Shown one piece after another: positions 1-6,819 of a DNA stretch of 12,818 bases; position 1 is the stretch's first letter; each line of letters begins with the position of its first letter. Below the pieces are notes generated by a model. The model worked only from the letters and a program-made list of their open reading frames with translations. It made no database searches and was not told the origin of the DNA. Source of the stretch: an uncultured Odoribacter sp. Lineage in GTDB: Bacteria; Bacteroidota; Bacteroidia; Bacteroidales; Marinifilaceae. Made by a program: the position numbers and the translations under genes. The stretch lies in NCBI GenBank assembly GCA_905204385.1, contig CAJKZL010000037.1:1-12818 (forward strand), in the 5' to 3' direction.

Positions 1-785
1 ATGAAACAGGTATTATCGGATTACTTTTTTTCATTTTCATTTTGTTTTTTATAATAAAAAAACAGCTATCTGGCAATAATCGAATATTTGCTTATGGTAT
101 TATCTCTATATTAATAATTTCATGTACTTCTTATCCACTACATTTGATTCCCATTATAATTGTATTGGTAGTTTTAATGTCTTTAAGAGAGAATTCAGAT
201 AGAGGTGTTATACCGTGTAAATTTACGTTATTGATGTTATCATCTATGTTCATTTTTACGACATTACGATTACCTGATTATCTCGCTACAGTGAATACCA
301 CAATGAGATGGGAGAAAAGCAAACATCGTTCCGAAATGTGCATATTCGAGATAAGAAAAGAAAGTGACTTTCTGGATAACTATGATCGTCTTGCAAACAA
401 TGACAGGTTTTTGCTTGATTATGCCATTTTTTTAAAAAATAAGATGAATTATATAAGAAGCATTGAGATATTAAAAAAAGGACATACAATTAGCAATAAC
501 CCTGATTTTGCACTATTGTTGGCAGAGCTCTATGCAAGTCTGGGTAATGCATACAAAGCAGAACAATATTATAAAAAAGCATTTGCAATGGTTCCTAGCA
601 GACTCACTCCTTTGTATTTATTGGCTATTTTCAATTATGATAATAAACAATACGCAAAATTTAGATGTCTAGCTATCCGTATTACCAATTTTTGCCCTAA
701 AATTAGATCTGTTCATACTGATAAAATGAAAAAGGATATAATTGATATGTTAGATATATTGAACGAGGATAAATCATTATTATAG
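1..785 (+). CDS. O-antigen ligase/polymerase-like membrane protein with TPR tail, 3' part
   Basis: The reading frame is open to the left edge (first full codon at 3), so the 5' end is missing; the TTG at 42 is not a believable start. The visible part begins with ETGIIGLLFFIF, followed by one or two more hydrophobic segments, including one containing SYPLHLIPIIIVLVVLM. This matches the C-terminal membrane region of Wzy/WaaL-type O-antigen ligases, where a conserved E-x-G-I-x-G-L and a SYPL..P helix are common. The last ~150 residues are soluble and contain TPR-like helical pairs (around LLAELYASLGNAYKAEQYYKKAF), as in Bacteroidales O-antigen ligase proteins with TPR tails. The likely role is inner-membrane joining or polymerising of lipid-linked surface polysaccharide; the ligase-versus-polymerase choice cannot be made from this fragment. 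The DNA is much more AT-rich than the rest of the window, as is usual for polysaccharide loci and suggestive of transfer. Confidence 0.65.
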   Translation, partial: ETGIIGLLFFIFILFFIIKKQLSGNNRIFAYGIISILIISCTSYPLHLIPIIIVLVVLMSLRENSDRGVIPCKFTLLMLSSMFIFTTLRLPDYLATVNTTMRWEKSKHRSEMCIFEIRKESDFLDNYDRLANNDRFLLDYAIFLKNKMNYIRSIEILKKGHTISNNPDFALLLAELYASLGNAYKAEQYYKKAFAMVPSRLTPLYLLAIFNYDNKQYAKFRCLAIRITNFCPKIRSVHTDKMKKDIIDMLDILNEDKSLL

Positions 786-1127
786 GTGTAAAATAATAAG
801 CAATGCAAATACTCATGGGTGGTTACATGTAAGCTGAAAAGATTGAACTTTAAATTTATTGTTTTGTATTATCATTATCCATTCTTTAGTCTTTTCTAAT
901 TAGTCATTACTTAAATAGCATTTCTTTACTGATTTATAGAATATATAGCATGCAAGTTTCCATATATTGAATAGGTAGTATATCAAAATTATGCTTTATA
1001 ATGGCAAACGTAAATCTCAATCTCATCTTGGAAAATCTAACATAAGCTGCACCCCCAAAAAACAAGCGAATCTTCTCCTTTGTACCAAAATAAACAAGCT
1101 CCCTTGATTCCAACATACAAATACCCC

Positions 1128-1188
1128 TGTCAGACATATCTGACATGCACCCTAAAAGTTGGACACAAAACTTTTGGGGTGCATGTCA
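1128..1188. repeat. 20-bp inverted repeat resembling IS3/IS150-type ends, with nested 7-bp palindrome
   Basis: The arm at 1141-1160 (TGACATGCACCCTAAAAGTT) pairs with 1169-1188 (AACTTTTGGGGTGCATGTCA) with a single mismatch, which becomes a G-U wobble in RNA; the loop is 8 nt (GGACACAA). A second inverted repeat, TGTCAGA (1128-1134) and TCTGACA (1139-1145), overlaps its left foot. Read inward, each arm gives TGACATGCACCC(C/T)AAAAGTT. This resembles the TG..CCCC-AAAAGTTGGACA ends of IS3-family (IS150 group) elements, as I know them. Two inward-facing ends with no transposase between them suggest a collapsed insertion or a MITE-like remnant. A bidirectional terminator or a regulatory hairpin are the alternatives; there is no good T-run directly after either foot. 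No target-site duplication was evident next to the arms. Confidence 0.7.
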
Positions 1189-1249
1189 AAACTTGTTAGA
1201 CATAGTATATAACTTCAAAAAAACATGAGGGAGACTTGTTGGTTTATAG

Positions 1250-1291
1250 AAAAAATCAGCGAGACACTTAGAGAGAAAACGGCCTCGCTGA
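1250..1291 (-). terminator. probable intrinsic terminator of hppA
   Basis: On the minus strand an 8-bp perfect stem (TCAGCGAG with CTCGCTGA, plus-strand arms 1256-1263 and 1284-1291) encloses a 20-nt loop and is followed directly by six T residues (plus-strand A-run 1250-1255). This is the layout of a Rho-independent terminator reading leftward. It lies about 180 nt after the hppA stop codon, so the transcript would have a long 3' untranslated tail. The loop is larger than usual, which lowers confidence. Confidence 0.5.
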
Positions 1292-1468
1292 AATATACTT
1301 TTTAAGGGATGACTATCTCGACTTATCATTTTAATTCTTCAAGCAGACATTAGCAATAATCCCTATTTTACCCAAAGTAGTTCTAAAGAGTTTTCTATCC
1401 CATAAAAATATTAAGCAGATAATATATAGAAAATTTTCAATGCTTGAAAGTATCGTATCTTTCTGCAT

Positions 1469-3655
1469 CTACAACAGACTGAACATACAAGTTACACCTG
1501 CCATTACAATGGCAACCATGCTCATAAGTTTAATCAGGATATTCAGGCTCGGGCCGGACGTATCTTTAAATGGATCCCCTACCGTATCACCTACCACAGT
1601 AGCCTTGTGCACCTCGCTACCTTTACCTCCAAAATTGCCTTCTTCCACATACTTCTTCGCATTGTCCCATGCTCCACCGGCATTGGCCATGAAGATAGCA
1701 AGTACAAAACCACTACTCAGTCCGCCAATCAACAGTCCCAATACACCGGGAACACCAAATATTAGTCCGGTAAGGATTGGAGCAATGATGGCAATCAGAG
1801 TAGGCTCTACCATTTCCCGCTGTGCTCCTTTTGTAGAAATAGCAACGCAACGTTCGTAGTCCGGTTCGGTTTCCCCGGTCAGGATACCTTTCATTTCACG
1901 GAACTGGCGACGTACTTCATCTACCATATGTCCGGCAGCACGTCCGACTGCATTCATAGTCAGACCACAGAACAAGAATGCCATCATCGAACCGAGAAAC
2001 ATACCGGAAAGTACCTTCGGATTCATCAAATTTACCTCATAATAGTTCATAAAATCCACAAAGGTAGCATTGGCCGTACTGATCGTGTCTCCATTCGGAA
2101 AAGTAAGTACCAAATTACCAAGACGAGTCAACCCAATGCGGATCTCCTCAATATAAGAAGCCAGCAATGCCAGCCCCGTAAGAGCAGCCGAGCCAATGGC
2201 AAAACCTTTTCCGGTAGCAGCCGTTGTATTTCCCAACGAATCGAGCGCATCGGTGCGTTTACGCACCTCCTTACCCAAAGAGGACATCTCCGCATTGCCA
2301 CCGGCATTGTCGGCTATAGGCCCATAAGCATCCGTCGCTAAGGTAATCCCGAGGGTAGAGAGCATCCCGACAGCGGCAATACCTACTCCGTACAGTCCCA
2401 TGGACATATCGGACATATCGAATTGAGCTGCAAATAAATAAGACAGAATAATACCAACCACGATGGTAAGCACCGGGATAGCTGTAGAAATCATTCCGGT
2501 GCCGATCCCCTTGATAATTACAGTAGCCGGACCGGTTTCCGAACTTCTGGCGATATCCTGAGTGGGCTTATAAGCATGAGAAGTATAATACTCCGTTGCT
2601 TTTCCAATTATTATACCTGTCAACAATCCGGTAATGACAGAACCGCATATCCAGTAACTCAGCCCCAGCCAATGAATCACCAGGAAACTGGCCACCACAA
2701 TCAGGACAGAACTGGTATTAATCCCCCGGTCCAAAGCCCTCAACAGTTGGAGTTGCGAAGCACCTTCCTTTGTTTTCACCATAAATATACCTAACAATGA
2801 AAGCAGTACTCCCAACGCAGCGATCAGCATGGGAGCCAGGATAGCATTAAACTGCAAATCGGGAACATTGATAAAAGCGGCAGCCCCCAAGGCGGCAGTC
2901 GCCAGCACCGATCCACAGTACGATTCATACAAATCCGCTCCCATACCTGCCACATCCCCGACATTATCCCCGACATTATCGGCAATGGTGGCAGGATTAC
3001 GCGGATCGTCCTCCGGGATTCCGGCTTCCACTTTACCTACTAAGTCGGCCCCGACATCGGCCGCTTTCGTGAAAATCCCTCCCCCGACACGGGCAAACAA
3101 AGCCTGGGTGGAAGCACCCATGCCAAAAGTCAACATCGTAGTGGTAATCATAACCGCTTTATGCGTGGCGTTGGCGTCGACGACAAAATGGTCCAAAACG
3201 AGCCACCATAACGAAATATCCAGCAATGCCAGCCCGACAACAACCAATCCCATCACTGCCCCCGAACGGAAAGCAACTTTCAGGCCGTCGTTCATGCTGC
3301 GGCTAGCCGCATTGGCAGTCCGCGCCGAAGCATAAGTGGCTGTTTTCATTCCGATAAAACCTGCCAGACCCGAGAAAAATCCCCCGGTCAGAAAGGCAAA
3401 CCACACCCATCCATTCTGCAGATGAACACCATAAGCCATCCAGGCAAAAAAGAGGCAAAGAATTAAAAATACTAAACCGACAATCTTGTATTGCTGTCGC
3501 AGATAAGCCATCGCTCCCTTGCGGACATGCTGTGCTATACGCTTCATCGTATCGTTCCCCTCGGATTCCTTCATCATCCCTTTGAAAAAAAGCCAGGCGA
3601 AGAATAAAGCAATCAACGAACAAGCCGGAACAAGCCAGAACAATTGATTAATCAT
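1469..3655 (-). CDS. hppA: K+-dependent membrane-bound pyrophosphatase, probable Na+/H+ pump
   Basis: This protein of 728 residues is an inner-membrane pump that couples hydrolysis of PPi to phosphate with cation export. The family signatures are complete: [11 protein letters not shown] (200-210), [19 protein letters not shown] (216-234), DLYESY (241-246), [17 protein letters not shown] (441-457) and, near the end, [11 protein letters not shown] and [16 protein letters not shown] (688-703). Length and the many hydrophobic segments fit the 16-helix family. [10 protein letters not shown] (475-484) has Ala479 and Gly482 where K+-independent enzymes carry Lys and Thr, so it should need K+. Thr90, Phe94, Asp146 and Met174 coincide (the last with a two-residue offset) with the four residues I recall as the signature of Na+,H+-PPases first defined in Bacteroides vulgatus; dual pumping is therefore inferred. 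The ATG start gives a normal N-terminal membrane helix ([19 protein letters not shown]). The gene stands alone: the upstream bacterioferritin gene has its own terminator in the 100-bp gap. Confidence 0.96.
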   Translation of the reverse strand: MINQLFWLVPACSLIALFFAWLFFKGMMKESEGNDTMKRIAQHVRKGAMAYLRQQYKIVGLVFLILCLFFAWMAYGVHLQNGWVWFAFLTGGFFSGLAGFIGMKTATYASARTANAASRSMNDGLKVAFRSGAVMGLVVVGLALLDISLWWLVLDHFVVDANATHKAVMITTTMLTFGMGASTQALFARVGGGIFTKAADVGADLVGKVEAGIPEDDPRNPATIADNVGDNVGDVAGMGADLYESYCGSVLATAALGAAAFINVPDLQFNAILAPMLIAALGVLLSLLGIFMVKTKEGASQLQLLRALDRGINTSSVLIVVASFLVIHWLGLSYWICGSVITGLLTGIIIGKATEYYTSHAYKPTQDIARSSETGPATVIIKGIGTGMISTAIPVLTIVVGIILSYLFAAQFDMSDMSMGLYGVGIAAVGMLSTLGITLATDAYGPIADNAGGNAEMSSLGKEVRKRTDALDSLGNTTAATGKGFAIGSAALTGLALLASYIEEIRIGLTRLGNLVLTFPNGDTISTANATFVDFMNYYEVNLMNPKVLSGMFLGSMMAFLFCGLTMNAVGRAAGHMVDEVRRQFREMKGILTGETEPDYERCVAISTKGAQREMVEPTLIAIIAPILTGLIFGVPGVLGLLIGGLSSGFVLAIFMANAGGAWDNAKKYVEEGNFGGKGSEVHKATVVGDTVGDPFKDTSGPSLNILIKLMSMVAIVMAGVTCMFSLL

Positions 3656-3676
3656 CTTTTTAAAGAATTTAAAGTG

Positions 3677-3739
3677 AAAAAAAGGCCTAAAGTTTACAGC
3701 CGAAAGAACGTTGATTCTCCGCTGTAAACCTTAAACCTC
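3677..3739 (-). terminator. intrinsic terminator of the bacterioferritin gene
   Basis: In the gap between the bacterioferritin stop and the hppA start, the minus strand forms a long stem. GTTTACAGC at plus 3692-3700 pairs perfectly with GCTGTAAAC at 3721-3729. The stem extends outward with a few mismatches to AGG (3683-3685) and CCT (3736-3738), with a 20-nt loop. Seven T residues follow on the minus strand (A-run 3677-3683, overlapping the stem foot). This separates bacterioferritin transcription from hppA and places the hppA promoter within, or just upstream of, the short stretch before 3655. I could not identify that promoter. Confidence 0.7.
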
Positions 3740-3755
3740 ATCGATAGTAAAAAAC

Positions 3756-4259
3756 TTACTCTGTAGGAGTACCGGTAGCTACGCTCTTGCTGCGCTCGAT
3801 AGATTGCAATGCCAGATAATGATCGCCGAATTTTTCCAGATTGTCCAACTCGGTTTCAAACTGGTCCTGATGCACTTCTTCTTCGGCCGTAAGAGTTTCG
3901 AACAATTTTTTCGAAACGGAATCGGCATGGGCAGCACATTCGTTAGCCCATTTATTGTATTCGTCCACACTTTGAGTTTCCATTTTCACGGCCTGTTCCA
4001 ACATATCTTTGACAGAGGTCAACTTCATCACCTCTCCGGCAACCTGCATATCGACTTCTCCTTTCAAAAACAAAATTCTTTCCGCCAGTTGCTCTACATG
4101 CATCATTTCCTGGATCGCAATTCTTTTAAAAAGATTCGATACCAGATCGAATCCCATATCGTCACAACGAAAATGGAAATACATATACTGATGTACGGCC
4201 AACAACTCGTCGTTAACAGCGCGGTTCAGCAATTCAATACTTTTTTCTTTTTTACTCAT
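3756..4259 (-). CDS. bfr: bacterioferritin-type iron storage protein
   Basis: This cytosolic four-helix ferritin of 167 residues oxidises Fe(II) and stores iron, limiting Fenton chemistry. All six dinuclear iron ligands are present at the same positions as in E. coli bacterioferritin: Glu18, Glu51, His54, Glu94, Glu127 and His130. Met52, the residue that binds haem between subunits in classical bacterioferritins, is also present, in the motif QEMMHVEQLAERILFL. Helices A and B cover about residues 5-65 and C and D about 80-150. The C-terminal tail ends SVATGTPTE and is slightly longer than the usual ~158 residues. Cys32 and Cys108 do not form the close pair of Dps-like thioferritins, so that alternative is less likely. 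The gene is monocistronic, with a Bacteroides-type promoter at 4321-4351 and a terminator at 3677-3739. The ATG start lacks a Shine-Dalgarno sequence, as is common in this phylum. Confidence 0.88.
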   Translation of the reverse strand: MSKKEKSIELLNRAVNDELLAVHQYMYFHFRCDDMGFDLVSNLFKRIAIQEMMHVEQLAERILFLKGEVDMQVAGEVMKLTSVKDMLEQAVKMETQSVDEYNKWANECAAHADSVSKKLFETLTAEEEVHQDQFETELDNLEKFGDHYLALQSIERSKSVATGTPTE

Positions 4260-4320
4260 AGCTTATAATTTTAGTAAGTTAATTTAAATCAGGCTACATC
4301 TGCATGACAGTGCATCGTTA

Positions 4321-4351
4321 CAAAATTAGCGTTTTTATCAAGTTTTGCAAA
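4321..4351 (-). promoter_or_regulatory. Bacteroides-type promoter for bfr
   Basis: On the minus strand TTTG (4351-4348) is followed after exactly 19 bp by TAATTTTG (4328-4321). This matches the Bacteroidetes primary-sigma consensus TTTG-N19-21-TAnnTTTG in both boxes. Transcription would begin near 4310-4315, leaving an untranslated leader of roughly 50-55 nt before the bfr ATG at 4259. No clear operator was recognised. Confidence 0.7.
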
Positions 4352-4463
4352 TTTTTTCACGTTTTCTTCTCCACTATTCTTTTTCTTGCGATATTTATGC
4401 CCGAAATACCCTTAAAGACATAAGTAATCGTACTGAATAAACACCTACAAATAAAGTTTTACT

Positions 4464-6059
4464 ATGAAAGTCAACAAAAAATTCTTAACAGGCATAAGCT
4501 GTATACTGCTTATCCTTCACCTGCATGCTCAAACTTACGAAATCCAGGTGCCGGCGTTGCCTCATGAAAAATGGTGGGGAGGATTGGTCGCTTTAGGCAA
4601 TCAAATGCCCTTTTCCGCCACCACCGGACTTTATGACCTCAGCCGGAACAATTTGAATAATCAAGTCGTCCCTTTGATGCTTTCCTCGGCAGGACGATAT
4701 ATTTGGAGCGAACAGCCCTTCCGGTTCCGGATGAAAAACGATACCTTACTCCTCACTTCGAACTACGAGGCTCCGGAAGTGATCACTGCGGGCAATACCT
4801 TAAAGGATGCTTATTTAGCCGCATCACAGAAACATTTTCCTCCCTCGGGTAAAATTCCGGAAGAAATCTTTTTTTCCAAGCCTCAATACAATACCTGGAT
4901 CGAACTGATGTATAATCAAAATCAGCAGGACATTCTGGATTACGCCCAAAAAATCATTGCCAACGATTTTCCGGTCGGGGTTTTTATGGTCGACGACAAT
5001 TGGCAAAAATACTATGGAAACTTTGAATTTAAACCGGATAAATTTCCCGATCCCAAAGGAATGACGGATCAGCTTCATCGGCAAGGTTTCAAAATTATGG
5101 TTTGGGTATGCCCGTTTGTTTCTCCGGACAGTCCGGAATACCGCGAACTAGCCGCTAAAGGGTATCTCCTTAAGCAAAAAGGTAGCAAGAGAGCAGCTAT
5201 CATTCATTGGTGGAACGGCATGAGTGCCTGTTATGATGTCACCAATCCCGAGGCTGTCGCCTATCTGAAAAATCAACTTCAGGAAGCCCAGAAAAAATAT
5301 GGCATCGATGGTTTTAAATTCGATGCGGGAGACGTGGTCTATATGGGAGGACAATACGATTTTCACGATCCTGCAGCCAATGTAAACACTTTTTCGGAAA
5401 AATGGGCAGCTATCGGCCTGGATTTCCCTTACAATGAATTGCGCACCTCCTTCAAACTGGGAGGCCAGGAATTGGTTCAGCGTCTCGGCGACAAGGATTA
5501 TTCCTGGAAAGCAGCCTCTCTGCTAATCCCGGATATGGCTGCCGCCGGATTATTGGGACATTTCTACACCTGTCCCGACATGATCGGAGGAGGTCAGTAC
5601 GGAGCCTTCCTTAACGTCGATCCCGACCAATTCGATCAGGAACTTATCGTTCGTTCGTGCCAGATACATGCATTAATGCCCATGATGCAATTCTCTGTCT
5701 CCCCCTGGAGGATTCTGGATGCCAAGCACCTGGACATTTGCCGTCGATATGCCCGTCTTCATGAACGGATGGGCGAATATATTTTGCAAATGGCCCATCT
5801 GGCTTCCGTAACCGGTGAACCCATTGTCCGGCATATGGAATATGCTTTCCCTCATCAAGGATTTGCAAATTGCAAAGATCAGTTTATGCTAGGGAATAAA
5901 TACCTGGTCGCTCCCATGATTACCAAAGGAACTCAACGTACGGTCGTCCTTCCTAAAGGGGTGTGGAAAGACGATCAAGGGAAAAAAATCCGCGGGCCCC
6001 GGAAAATGACTATAGAAGTCCCCTTGAACCGACTCCCCTATTACGAAAAAATAAAATAA
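4464..6059 (+). CDS. secreted GH31 glycosidase, MYORG/alpha-galactosidase-like branch
   Basis: This protein of 531 residues has a signal peptide (MKVNKKFLTGISCILLILHLHAQT, likely cut after HAQ at 23), so it is probably periplasmic. After a short beta-rich N-terminal domain (to about 130), a GH31 TIM barrel follows. It contains FPVGVFMVDDNWQ (169-181), GFKIMVWVCPFVSP (208-221), and DGFKFDAGD (282-290) with the predicted nucleophile Asp287. The stretch LGDKDYSW (341-348) carries the likely acid/base Asp343, and CPDMIGGG follows at 370-377. The FKFDAG and PDMIGG forms are typical of the MYORG-like GH31 branch, in which alpha-galactosidase activity has been found, rather than the WIDMNE form of ordinary alpha-glucosidases. 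Substrate is inferred only from this. It is shorter than most GH31 proteins because the N- and C-terminal beta domains are small. It is divergent from bfr (204-bp gap) and followed by a strong hairpin at 6075-6100, so it is probably a single-gene transcript. Confidence 0.85.
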   Translation: MKVNKKFLTGISCILLILHLHAQTYEIQVPALPHEKWWGGLVALGNQMPFSATTGLYDLSRNNLNNQVVPLMLSSAGRYIWSEQPFRFRMKNDTLLLTSNYEAPEVITAGNTLKDAYLAASQKHFPPSGKIPEEIFFSKPQYNTWIELMYNQNQQDILDYAQKIIANDFPVGVFMVDDNWQKYYGNFEFKPDKFPDPKGMTDQLHRQGFKIMVWVCPFVSPDSPEYRELAAKGYLLKQKGSKRAAIIHWWNGMSACYDVTNPEAVAYLKNQLQEAQKKYGIDGFKFDAGDVVYMGGQYDFHDPAANVNTFSEKWAAIGLDFPYNELRTSFKLGGQELVQRLGDKDYSWKAASLLIPDMAAAGLLGHFYTCPDMIGGGQYGAFLNVDPDQFDQELIVRSCQIHALMPMMQFSVSPWRILDAKHLDICRRYARLHERMGEYILQMAHLASVTGEPIVRHMEYAFPHQGFANCKDQFMLGNKYLVAPMITKGTQRTVVLPKGVWKDDQGKKIRGPRKMTIEVPLNRLPYYEKIK

Positions 6060-6074
6060 AATAAGATGATCTAC

Positions 6075-6100
6075 TCTCCCGGAAAAGCCTTTCCGGGAGA
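6075..6100 (+). terminator. strong hairpin after the GH31 gene
   Basis: TCTCCCGGAAA (6075-6085) and TTTCCGGGAGA (6090-6100) form a perfect 11-bp GC-rich stem with a 4-nt loop (AGCC), starting 15 nt after the GH31 stop codon. No T-run follows directly on the plus strand, so it may end transcription weakly or mainly protect the mRNA 3' end. It is the only strong structure between the GH31 gene and the sigma factor gene. Confidence 0.6.
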
Positions 6101-6241
6101 AATAACCGGATTAAAAACCGGAAATATCCCTCTTCCTCTTCCTATCAACCGTTTTCTCAAGCTACTTTTTTTGATTTTTAATAAAAGAATCCGTAAAAAT
6201 CAATAATTTTACTCCCTATTATTTATAGTGGTTTCAATAAA

Positions 6242-6802
6242 GTGGATCAGCAAGTTTTATTAAAATTAATTTCTAAGCAGGACAATAAAGCCTACCGTTA
6301 TTTATACAGGCATTTTTATGTCAGTCTGAAAGCGGTAGCCAATTATTACACCCACGACGAGGAGGTAGCGGCTGACCTGGTGCAGGATGTTTTTATCACG
6401 ATGTTAGAGATAAACCAGAAATTCAACCATTTAAACGATATCAAGTACTTTTTATATGCAGCTTTAAAGAATAAATGCCTGAACCATCTACGAAGCCAGA
6501 AAGTCCGGAATCAATATGTCCGGGAAAATCTATCCGCACAACATGAAATAGAAAACTATTGGGATCAAGTATTGAAGGAGGATGTTTATGCCACCTTATA
6601 TGCAGCCATCCAGACCTTACCTCCCCAATGCCGTCAGGTTATGCTTCATTCACTCGAAGGCATGAAACTGTCCGAGATTGCCGATAAGATGCAAATTTCT
6701 CTGGAAACGCTCAAGGAATACCGGAGCAATGGCAAGAAAAAACTCCTTACTCTGTTAAAGAATAAGGAGTTAGTCATTCTGGTCAGTTGGATATGGATGT
6801 AA
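6242..6802 (+). CDS. ECF (sigma-70 family) RNA polymerase sigma factor, Bacteroidetes expansion type
   Basis: This protein of 186 residues has only the two domains of ECF sigma factors. Region 2 spans about residues 15-85 (AYRYLYRHFYVSLK, then EEVAADLVQDVFITMLE and IKYFLYAALKNKCLNHLRSQK), which binds core polymerase and the -10 element. Region 4 spans about 117-172 (LYAAIQTLPPQCRQVMLHSLEGMKLSEIADKMQISLETLK), a helix-turn-helix for the -35 element. The hydrophobic tail ending LVILVSWIWM is common in the Bacteroidetes group. The start is a GTG at 6242; no in-frame ATG lies near, and starting later would cut region 2. Such factors usually respond, through a FecR-like anti-sigma factor and a SusC-type transducer, to import of a ligand. 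Here the gene converges on the SusCD operon (17-bp gap to the TlpA gene) and no FecR gene is present in the window, so its partner and target are inferred. Confidence 0.92.
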   Translation: MDQQVLLKLISKQDNKAYRYLYRHFYVSLKAVANYYTHDEEVAADLVQDVFITMLEINQKFNHLNDIKYFLYAALKNKCLNHLRSQKVRNQYVRENLSAQHEIENYWDQVLKEDVYATLYAAIQTLPPQCRQVMLHSLEGMKLSEIADKMQISLETLKEYRSNGKKKLLTLLKNKELVILVSWIWM

Positions 6803-6819
6803 AAAACGGTAATACCTCA

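Larger units (their letters stand above)
786..1468. other. intergenic region between polysaccharide gene and hppA
   Basis: About 680 AT-rich bases without a convincing gene. They hold a large inverted repeat at 1128-1188 and a terminator-like hairpin at 1250-1291, both listed separately. Two short frames were considered. One is 70 codons on the minus strand (1146-934), whose middle part, ending FTFAIIKHN, faintly recalls the C-terminal end of some DDE transposases. The other is 26 codons on the plus strand (1225-1305). Neither has a recognisable family or ribosome binding site, so neither is called as a gene. A short 6-bp hairpin lies at 1435-1449, just after the hppA stop. I found no TTTG/TAnnTTTG promoter. 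Confidence 0.6.

Noticed and set aside
1440..3335. Several long plus-strand frames opposite hppA (1440-1859, 1928-2341, 2829-3335)
   Set aside because: They lie fully inside the strongly supported pyrophosphatase gene, have no family features, and are explained by its GC-rich codon pattern.
3804..4268. 154-codon plus-strand frame opposite bacterioferritin
   Set aside because: It mirrors a gene with all six ferroxidase ligands intact and shows no domain of its own; its length comes from the absence of stops opposite biased codons.
6170..6211. TTTG (6170-6173) and TAATTTTA (6204-6211) as a promoter for the sigma gene
   Set aside because: The spacing is 30 bp instead of 19-21 and the second box has a mismatch at its last base.
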